Source: Amphibalanus amphitrite (lineage: Eukaryota > Arthropoda > Thecostraca > Balanomorpha > Balanidae). From it: DNA of 64,000 bases. Position 1 is the stretch's first letter. Each line of letters begins with the position of its first letter. The notes beneath the pieces are model-generated. The model was given only the letters and a program-made list of their open reading frames with translations, did not search any database and was not told the origin of the DNA. The stretch spans positions 496,001 to 560,000 of the forward strand of contig NW_024881704.1 of assembly GCF_019059575.1 (NCBI RefSeq), in the 5' to 3' direction. Shown here piece after piece: positions 56,115-64,000 of the stretch. The position numbers were made by a program, and so were the translations under genes.

Positions 56115-58239
56115 TAGCGATTGGTCTGTGGGAACACTAAGGAACGACATCGACCGAAGCCATCCGTATCGGCCTATCAGCTAAAACCTCCTGTGAGCCA
56201 CAAAGGCCTGACACATTACCTTATCATGCCTGTCTGTCTGGTCATGTCTGGTAAATGAGTTGCCCAGTGCCTACCTAAAGGGTGTGACAATTTTACGACA
56301 CAGTAAACAGAGCACCAACATCGGCTTATCGTGGTGTAGTTTGTTGTTCATGTGCAGCTTACTGTGTGCTATCAGCGAAGGCCAAGGCTTCGGTCCGAGG
56401 AAAGTTCAAGCAGGGAAATCTGCCATTTCGGGAGTCATTGACTGAGTCATTCACTGATACATGAGCTCAAGATATTTAGAAACCAGGTGGCATTGAAAAC
56501 GCAGTAACATCAGTTTCATGCTTATGCTTTCTTATGCGTTTGCATTTTGCCACTGATGAAAGATTCGAAACCTGAAAAGTCAGGATCACAGTGCCACACA
56601 TTGGTTGACCAGGCTTTAGAAAGAGCTTTTGAGTTGTAAATAATTTGCTGGTCACTGATGGTATCCCGTCAGGTTAAACGGAAGATAGCTTGCCGAACGG
56701 TCTCATATGCCATTGATGGAAGTCGAGCAGGCCGATCGCATATCTTGAGACGATTCTTCGACACGAATATGGATCGATGAATAAGGCTGCGCTCATCAAG
56801 TGTGATGCGTGTTTAGATGAATAAAAAGCACCGATTCAGGCTATGAATAGGATTCTGGTTTATCCCAAGTGCAAGAGCAAGCCTACACGCGCATTTCATA
56901 TCGATTTGCAACCGCCGCTCAATATACATAAATCGGTTTGAACTACGCATAAATGATATGCTCATGAACTTTCCGCAGCAATCCAGCGCGTTTCCCTAAA
57001 ACACAACATTAATAAAACACCGACACATCAAGGAAATCCCTGAGCGCATCTACGTTTTATGAAAGCATGGGACTCAATTGTAGTAAAGCGCGAAAGCCCC
57101 TCAGGTTACGTTTATCACGCGTACTCGTGAGAAAAAAAAAATGGTGAAAGTAGCAACTATGCGACAGTTATCTTCGCGGGTTGCGCCGAGAAGGATTTGA
57201 CACTTCCACAAGCCGTATGGGATATCGCTGCTCAAATGGCATACTATATGCTAAAAATAAATTTTGTTTTGACTTTGGAATGACTTCAATCCTAATTCCT
57301 AACCTTGAGTAGTTGGTGAATCGTTGAAAAGCTTGAATGCCACGCTATGCATGACTTGCTACGAATCATATCGTGGACCAACACCCGATCTTCCCGCGTC
57401 CGGTAAACCAATATATATAATTTAAGCAGGCGAGCGTGTAGCGTATTGCAGGTAGATATTCAACAGCTCATTCAACAGCTGCCAGTGGTTTTATAGAGAC
57501 TAGGTACACAGACCACACGAGGTGCTTCTTTCCGGCCTCGCACTTGCTTTTCCTATGCGGACCGCTTGTTCATATAACTCATGGAAAGCAAACGAAAGAA
57601 AGAAATAAGAATGCACATACGCACCTGGAAAATGTTCTTACTTTCAAGTTTCAGTCGCCTTATGTCAGCCGTATAACTAGCCAGTCACAAGACGGATCAA
57701 TTCCGTCAGACGTTCCATAGTTTCCCAAAGTGGGTCGACTGAGCGATACAGTAGCAGCGGAGTTCCTAAAAATAGCGCGTCTAAATTTAGCCTCCACGCT
57801 ACGTCGCGGCTTCAAACGGGGGTGATTGGGCTCACAGAAATAGACCTCAAGATTTAAGAGACCGTGCTGTTAGGGCTATATCCGTCGTGCCCTAACCAGA
57901 ATAGTATTCAAACAATATTCTTTGAGAAGCTTTCACATCCATCCTGTGAGAACTAGTCAGGTATGTGTAGTAACTAACCAGACATAAGATGGTGGTGCAC
58001 CACGAATGAATCCGATATCCCAGCAACTGTATGATATATGTGCTACAACAGGCTTCAATAGCAACTGTACAACGAACTTCAACGGGACGTCAACATGAAC
58101 ACAAACTTTTTTGCAACCTTATGACACATCTTATCCACATTTCCATTTCAGAACAAAGTCACTCAAGGTCAGGTCACCAGGTCACTTTAAGTTATCCCTT
58201 GAAGAAAAGTAAAATGTCTGCCATGACGGCCATAGCTAC
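56115..58239. other. Intergenic or intronic, no gene recognised
   Basis: AT-rich unique-looking sequence without a coding signal. The AGGTCA cluster TCAAGGTCAGGTCACCAGGT at 58163 repeats a phrase also found in the piggyBac-like MITE at 18.2 kb, suggesting a fragment of the same or a related element. Confidence 0.45.
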
Positions 58240-59165
58240 ACGGACTTTGTAGGCCACCTGGCCTGCAGTTTTCGTTCCCATCCAGCAGTGCGTAGATCAA
58301 TCGGGATTTTGGTATCGGATGCCATCCCAGTGGGCATCCGGGCGCATCTTAAACAGGCCCAAAGAAGGAGCAAGGAAGGCCTCAGAGGAGAGAGAGTTCT
58401 ACATAGTTGCTTACTTCTGACCCTCAATTGTGCTTGTTCCTTGCTCAACTTTCATGGGTATCGTCAAACTCTTGTTCTCCGGTCCCGACTTGGAGTGCAA
58501 AAGTCATCTTGGCGCACTCTATCTCTCCTTGTAGCACCCGATGTCTTGGTCGTGTCTCCGTGCCGTCGTATGTAGTAGAGAGGGGCAGCCGTTCTGTTCT
58601 GTGTTTGGACAGCCGTTCTGTGTATGGCCTATGCCTCATGTCCTGATTTCCTCCTTTTTGATGCAAGTTTCATTGTACGCCTTTGCACCCTCTCGATTGC
58701 CCTTTGGTCCACCTTGGAGAAGGGGCCCCACCCAAATGCAGCAGCCGTACTCGAGATGGGGCCTGACGAGAGACTTGAATAGCAGGAGAGTTTCACAGTT
58801 GATGGCTTGGAATGACTTGCGTATCAAAGTCAGTAGGTACTTGTGATGCCTTTGCTGCCGCACTTGTTGCCTGTTTTCTGAAGTTCAGCTTCAGGTCATT
58901 GTCTTTGTGCAGTCAGCAGTGTGCACCCTAAGGTCTCGTTCCGATTCTGCCTCGCCGAATTGAAGGCCGTTGAGTATGTAGGACCAGGTGCACCGTGGGT
59001 TGCAGCTGCCAATGTCGAGAACAGTGCACTTGTCTTCATTAAATGGTAGCTCCAGATTTTGGACCACTCTGTGATGGCATCCAGATCGCACTGTAGAAGA
59101 AGTCTTCTGTCCTGAGTGGTTTGCACCCTCCTGTACGCCTTGGTGTCATCAGCGAATGTCTTTAT
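58240..59165 (-). mobile_element. CR1-type LINE fragment (reverse transcriptase C-terminal part)
   Basis: Read on the minus strand, the fragment begins at the reverse transcriptase catalytic motif: SIKTFADDTKAYRRVQ, with FADD at 59145-59156. It continues LQCDLDAITEWSKIW, then after a frameshift FNEDKCTVLDIGSCNP, ILNGLQFGEAESERDLRV, and then LLLFKSLVRPHLEYGCCIW. These are the conserved blocks (DL..W...W.M.FN..KC, LVRP.LEY...W) of CR1/jockey-like non-LTR elements. The fragment is 5'-truncated just before FADD, as is usual for LINEs, and has several frameshifts and stops. The 3' limit is uncertain; similarity fades below about 58450. Nothing of ORF1 or the endonuclease is present. Confidence 0.88.
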
Positions 59166-60196
59166 CGAGCAATCAACATTTTCATCATTACAATTTAATA
59201 TTTTCTAGTGATGTTCTTGCTCTTCTTCAAAAACTATGCACCACTTACTAAAAGAACATCAAAATCGGGAAAATGACTTTAGGTGACATCAGTGATCTGG
59301 TGATGTAAAAGTGGATCAAAGTGACTTTAAAAACAGCAAAACTGTCTTCATTATCACTTACAGTCACCTGAAAGCCTCATACAACTACTCACTGTGTGGA
59401 CTATGAACCAGATCAGAGCAAAGCAATGAGCATAAAAATGGCTCCAGTCTCACTGTGCTACTATTGGACTATTATTACCAAACAAAAACGTGAATAGAAA
59501 GAACACATCCTTCTAAGGTTGTTAAGTGACACCACACATTGGTATTTATGATACTTTTTATGCAAGGTATCATATTTAGGTTACACCCAATCACATGTTG
59601 ACTGTTGAGTCATGTAAAGTAAGGTTAGTTAGTTTTTTGAAAACCAATGTTACACCAATTTGTTGCCAGCATGACATATATTACCATGAACTAAAATGCA
59701 ATTGTCTGCTGTGCCCCACACAGACAGTTGTATGCTCAGACACAGCCACCATCCAATGCCTTCCATCAGATACAGATACTGAGCACCAATGCAATTGCAG
59801 ACTGACCCTGACCCAAGACCCAGCTTGCAGGTCTGGTCACCTCTGGGCGCTGGCAGCAAATGAGGTAACTACAGTAAGGTTAGGTCAATTAAGATTAGGT
59901 TTTGTTATTTCTGCTTGTAGTGTACCTGATTTATTTAGCACTAAATGATCATGTCAACAATTTTCTAGGCTGATATATGGTTTGTGAGAATTTGGAGTGG
60001 TTTTTATTGTTTTGAGCCTAGGGTGCAAAAGAGCCATTTCAACACGAATTGGATGGTAGGCGTCAGACCCCATGCAAAAAGTAAGGTATTCTTGGTGTGG
60101 GTACAAGCCACGGCTCTAACAACCCACTCGTTAAATCCCTGTTGACCCTGTTGATGTAAGAATCTTGAAACAGCATTCAATTCAAAACCCTGGCTC
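59166..60196. other. CpG-poor AT-rich stretch, no gene recognised
   Basis: CpG dinucleotides become scarce here compared with the CpG-rich flanks. A 117-codon plus-strand frame at 59595-59948 is Cys/Thr-rich but has no domain I know. It could be intronic or 3' flanking DNA of a germline-methylated gene. Confidence 0.35.
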
Positions 60197-60213
60197 CCCA
60201 GTCCCCACCCTGG

Positions 60214-60383
60214 GCAGTATTCTGGTCTAAAAGTAAGTTCCTTGCCTCTAGATTCAGCCATCTGGGTTCGATTCCCGGGCAATGCATGTGGCATTGCCGC
60301 TGTCTGACCGCTTGGAACAGCGTAAGAGTTCCGGTTAGCACTTGGTCCACCTGATATGATGGTGCTTAACCCAAACCAACCAA
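60214..60383 (+). mobile_element. tRNA-derived SINE (170 bp)
   Basis: A split RNA polymerase III promoter is visible: A-box TGGTCTAAAAG at 60223-60233 and B-box GGTTCGATTCC at 60265-60275, at tRNA-like spacing. Unrelated sequence follows, with a CCAA-repeat tail (AACCCAAACCAACCAA). The target duplication is 17 bp, CCCAGTCCCCACCCTGG, perfect at 60197-60213 and 60384-60400. This long duplication and the 3' simple tail are typical of LINE-driven insertion. The head resembles a tRNA too diverged to name. It is not a functional tRNA gene because the acceptor stem does not close. Confidence 0.92.
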
Positions 60384-60400
60384 CCCAGTCCCCACCCTGG

Positions 60401-62889
60401 TTGCATAAACATTACATCCATCAACAACCATCAATCATTGGTAAGAAGCAAAGTTTATGGTCTATTGCACTTAAGCTTTATAATAATAAAACTAAAGATC
60501 ATTATTTTGATCAGAACACCCAGTAACACAGCAAGCATGCTGATGATGTTGTCATTTGCAGCTTGAACTTGAACTATGGATCAAACATACCTTTAAAAGA
60601 ATATCCTTTTATTGGCTGGGCGAAATCTAATCATATACTGTCCGAATATTAATATAAATATACCAAGCTATTATTCGTTATACACTATCTCGACCACTAT
60701 CATCACACAACTCAATAAACCTTGCAATAAACTTGCAATGAACTACAAAACAAGTTGGAATGTACACAAATGATACGCAATGCTGCGTCCTTGAGACGAA
60801 ACCGGATGTTTGATGTTTTTACTTTTGTAGATGCGATAACGACATTCGGGAAATTACCCGGAGGTTTATAGAGATATTTTCAGGCATTCTAGAGAAAAAC
60901 TTCTCAGCTACGCGCTGATTTATTTTGGCATAGACTATTGAGGGGTCAGTCAGACCTGAGGGCTGATGGGCGATGGCTGAGGGTATTCAAATAACAAAGC
61001 TATTGGTTTATTCACCATATGAATATGAAGGTAAACATACTATCTACATTCCACATCAGTAAGATAACCAGCCGAAAATGGTTCCCGGCTCGCTTTTCAC
61101 ATCAATGCTTCCCGAAAAGGCCCATGCCAGTGTGTTTCATGGCCTATGAGCGTAAGAAGTGTCTTGTGAAGGATCTTATCAACCCAGCCCATTGCAAATG
61201 TTTAAAAAGGCGGCGCTGCTTAACCCTCGCCCGTTTCTTATAAACTCCCGAGTATCTCTAAGCAACGACTGCTACATACATACGTCCGTCTTGTTGAGCG
61301 CGGCGGTGGCGACAGCTTCGATGCACTGCTTTACTCAAAACTTGTTCAGAAAGAGCGCGCTGATTCGTGCACTCGTGTATTCGCCCTGGCCGGCAGCGCT
61401 GTACAAAATGCCGCCGAGCGGACTAAGTGTGGTCGTGTCAGGCAACGTGAGCTGTCTAACCCGGGAGCGCTGCTCCAACGCAGGATAACCAGATCAGCAC
61501 TGCGCCAAGGAGCCGGCGAGAAATCATTACAGTGCCGCAAGCAGAGTGAATGTCAGATTATCGAGTCAAAGACGTCGGTTATTCATCCGTATGAGTACGG
61601 AACGAAAACGAAAAGTCTTTGCGTGTAACGAGTCAGAATATCAGATAGCCGCAAGAAATGGGACTCGGAAAAAGCGAGGCGCTTCTGCTCTCGGGCGGCG
61701 CAACAAAGCAAGCGCTGGGCAAGAAAAGTGAAAGAGAAGACGTGCGATCACGACTAGATCCCCACAGCTTAGGCCATCGCTCTCCGGCCGCTATTGTCGA
61801 TTTGCATCTCCGAAATCCGCACCCAGTCACTTGATTACGAATCAGAATCACACACATACACACGAGGACGCTCGCGCTCAGCATCGCGCGCGGTCCGACG
61901 CATAGATAGACACAAAATCGCGAGTAAACATGTTCTGGCACCGGGCGGTAGTGGCGCAAGCGCTCTCGGTCCTGCAGATGCCGACGAGTCCAGGCGAACG
62001 CCGTCGCCGGCAGCTATATGATGCCAGTGTCGCTCGTGGCTACTGCGCGTAGCCAGAGGTAAAACCACCGCCACCTGGTGAAGAAGGCGAGCAGTTCCGC
62101 CTCGCAAACTACCGACAGATGGCAGTGCCAGCAGGCTCGGTTGCTGTCGTCTACCCCACATGGTGGTATCTTTGCTAGGTCGTGGTGGAGCTTATTGCAG
62201 AACGAGACCGATCTGGAAATAAACAACACATGGATTGAAAATTGTGCTCAGAAAAAAAAAAACTAGTTTGCCGTGCGATAAAATCAATGCGTCATAGGTG
62301 GCATGCAAATTAGCGGCAGCCACGCACACACATTTTCAGCAATAAATATCATCTACTACCACGGGTGGAACTTTGTGCGGAGCTGGGATGACCCGGGCGC
62401 AGTAAATCCGGCGCCGCCCTAGCGGTGACCTTGACCTCCGCGGTCTGTTGCGGCTCCAAAGCCAAGCCGGCGTCGAATTTGGAGAGCTCGGGCACTCCCA
62501 GCTCTGCACAAAGTTCCACCTATGTCTACTACGAAACGGATTCGACCAACGTCTTCCTCCTAATTCCTATCATCCTTCCGGCTCTGAAATGGTCTTATCA
62601 GACAGAAAGGGCCTATCCCAACAAAACAAACAAGCGGACTCGGGATTTCAATGCTAAAAATGTCACAGTACACAGGGATCATGTGGCTGCGAAATTAGCC
62701 AGCATACAAGCTGGGACTGGATACTGTTACCAACTATCGTCACGCCCTGAACACGGGAAGCAGAGCTTAACTGCAACTGAACTCTCAGCTAAACGGCTCA
62801 GCACAACACAAATCTGTTCGTCTCTGGCACGAGCTGTACGCGATTCCCGCCCCGCCCACCGTTTCCCGCCGTCCGCCCGTCCGCCTGAC
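60401..62889. other. 3' side of NMT; no exon recognised
   Basis: The last coding exon of NMT (expected to encode only a few residues) and its 3'UTR should lie here or further left, but I could not find the sequence. Otherwise the region holds short frames without domains and one extended half-site TGACCTTGA at 62426-62434. The 265-codon plus-strand frame at 62425-63222 is antisense to an NMT exon. Confidence 0.4.
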
Positions 62890-63027
62890 CTGTTTGGGCT
62901 CCATGCTGGGGCACTTCCAGTTGTAGAGGTAGTACTGCAGGTTGCCGTCGCCGATGCCGAACTTGAGCGGCTCCAGGAAAGACTTGTTCTCCATCAGGTC
63001 GAGCGCGTTGAACACATCGAAACCCTC
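62890..63027 (-). CDS. NMT: N-myristoyltransferase, exon encoding the C-terminal core
   Basis: This is a 138-bp minus-strand exon (46 codons, phase 0 at both ends) with acceptor CGCTTCTGCAG and a donor-like CAAACAG|GTCAGG. It encodes [40 protein letters not shown] and MEPKQ. This is nearly identical to animal glycylpeptide N-tetradecanoyltransferase, whose proteins end ...WKCPSM.AEKVGLVLQ. NMT transfers myristate from myristoyl-CoA to N-terminal glycine of cytosolic proteins, and its free C-terminal carboxylate acts as the catalytic base, so the exact end matters. Reading through instead of splicing adds about 36 unrelated residues ([13 protein letters not shown]...). A tiny last exon (VGLVLQ-like) is therefore expected but was not located. 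Confidence 0.93.
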
Positions 63028-63283
63028 CTGCAGAAGCGGGAGCATCGTGACCCATCAGTGGAAAACAGTGTAGTGGCGTTATTTTTCTACATACTAGTTA
63101 ACAATGCTCTCACCACAACTATCAATTATCTCGCAAATAATCGCATCAGTTTCACACAATCATCTGAGCACAAGCAAAACATAGGCCAATATACCCCGAA
63201 TTGTCTTTTTCGAAGCGCATAAACATCTGAGCGTGTCTCACATTCCACCAGTGACGTCACGCGTCCGGACGCAATCGACTCAC
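63028..63283 (-). other. NMT intron
   Basis: 256-bp phase-0 intron with GTGAGT donor and CTTCTGCAG acceptor. Confidence 0.9.
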
Positions 63284-63429
63284 GTTTTTGGCGGTGATGA
63301 GGGCGTCCCTCATGAGCTGCAGCAGCGGCGTGCTGCGGCCGACGTTATAGAACGAGTAGGCCGCCATCAGCTGTTTGTGCGTCGGGTGGTGCATGATGGT
63401 CGACGGCAGGCTGTAGAAACTCACAAAGT
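63284..63429 (-). CDS. NMT: N-myristoyltransferase, internal exon
   Basis: This is a 146-bp minus-strand exon entering in phase 1 and leaving in phase 0. The acceptor is CCGTCACAG and the donor AAAAAC|GTGAGTCG. After the split Asp it reads [40 protein letters not shown] and DALITAKN. This matches the animal NMT segment [22 protein letters not shown]...AYSFYNV.T.TPLL.LM.DAL..AK, part of the C-terminal GNAT-fold half that forms the peptide-binding groove. The fit to the neighbouring exons is exact, and conservation over the whole exon leaves no doubt about the family. Confidence 0.97.
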
Positions 63430-63757
63430 CTGTGACGGAGAGCGGCGGAAGCGCACGAGGTGTCAGTGACAGGCAGGGCAGGGTGGTTAGAATTGAGCCG
63501 CTGCAATATTTTGTGAATGACGAACTGTATCATGACGCAAATAATGGAAATGATTGTTCACTGTGTCTCATCGTCAACACGTCCCATCAATCAATCATTC
63601 TTCTAACCCACCGGTATTATTTCAGTCCTTTCTTTTCCACTGCGCATGCCCTTTCCGTCCTTTCGAACCCGCCGATAACTTCCGTCCTTCCCAACTCAAC
63701 AGTGACCGTTCAGTCCTCTCAAACCACCGATAAATCCGTCCTTTCCCGGCTACTCAC
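63430..63757 (-). other. NMT intron
   Basis: 328-bp phase-1 intron. On the plus strand it shows a loose repeat built on TTTC(C)GTCCTTTC and CCACCGATAA phrases. Confidence 0.85.
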
Positions 63758-63875
63758 CGGTGACTTTGCCGTCCTTTTCGACGACGTAGCTGTCGACAAT
63801 GGTGGGTCTCGGCGTGAACCAGTGTCGGAACTCCTCCTCGTCAAACGATGGCGCCAGGTCAAACTGGCCCAGGTA
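63758..63875 (-). CDS. NMT: N-myristoyltransferase, internal exon
   Basis: This is a 118-bp minus-strand exon entering in phase 0 and leaving in phase 1. The acceptor is TCGCTCCACACAG and the donor CACCG|GTGAGT. The translation [39 protein letters not shown] matches animal NMT ([40 protein letters not shown]), the linker and start of the C-terminal lobe. Together the three exons cover roughly the last 135 residues of a protein of about 450-500. The remaining exons must lie to the right of the window. NMT is normally single-copy, essential and broadly expressed. Confidence 0.95.
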
Positions 63876-64000
63876 CTGTGTGGAGCGAGGGAGGGGCGGC
63901 AGAGAAACGGCGTCAGTGCAACGGTGCTACTTCAGTTAAACTATACACAAAAAAAAAATATTCGACCAAAAATGTCACCCTAATGTTTAAATAAGTAGAA
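63876..64000 (-). other. NMT intron, incomplete
   Basis: Start of the next upstream NMT intron, with a pyrimidine-rich tract (minus strand) leading into the acceptor. It runs off the window edge. Confidence 0.8.

Noticed and set aside
60214-60290. A tRNA gene at the A- and B-box pair
   Set aside because: The acceptor stem does not pair and the segment sits in a SINE with a target duplication and a CCAA tail.
62425-63222. 265-codon plus-strand ORF, the longest in the window
   Set aside because: Its middle is the antisense of a clear NMT exon and the rest has no recognisable domain.

Overview
This looks like nuclear DNA from an invertebrate, most likely a crustacean. The evidence is short phase-matched coding exons separated by long introns, CpG-rich unmethylated-looking sequence, and a dense mix of animal transposon families (mariner, hAT and piggyBac-like MITEs, a Transib element, a CR1-type LINE, a tRNA-derived SINE). 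A barnacle-like genome is a guess from texture only. There is no bacterial-style gene organisation, and nearly all ORFs over 60 codons are chance or repeat-derived.

Two host genes are supported, both on the minus strand. At the right edge (62.89-63.88 kb) three exons encode the C-terminal part of glycylpeptide N-myristoyltransferase (NMT). The match is clear and every junction is in phase. Most of the rest of the window (about 2.1-53.8 kb) appears to be exons and very large introns of a second gene. Six short exons (53.46, 28.22, 25.20, 19.97, 2.84 and 2.12 kb) have good splice sites and mutually compatible phases. They give a proline-rich region ending in a short domain that resembles the C-terminus of Regnase/ZC3H12 ribonucleases. 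The upstream exons and the last exon are not seen.

The introns are filled with repeats. 4.2-4.6 kb is a 33-bp minisatellite. 7.1 and 8.5 kb hold two copies of a 150-bp hAT MITE, with a third at 50.3 kb and a different 255-bp hAT MITE at 40.0 kb. 8.9-16.2 kb is the strangest block: two identical 213-bp repeats about 6.9 kb apart flank about 4 kb of tandem repeats built around a self-complementary GAGCTC-TTGG-GAGCT core. 18.0-19.05 kb is a TTAA-flanked piggyBac-like MITE full of AGGTCA nuclear-receptor half-sites. 21.2-22.5 kb is a dead mariner.

43.6-49.7 kb is a 6.1-kb inverted-repeat element carrying a 21-bp minisatellite and a nested 3.3-kb element. The nested element's ends bear nine copies of the palindrome CTCAA-N4-TTGAG. 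53.9-56.1 kb is a 2.2-kb non-autonomous Transib with CACTATGG termini and a CACCG target duplication. 58.2-59.2 kb is a 5'-truncated CR1-type LINE, and 60.2-60.4 kb a SINE with a 17-bp target duplication. I saw no tRNA or rRNA gene, no CRISPR array and no recognisable gag, capsid or envelope gene.
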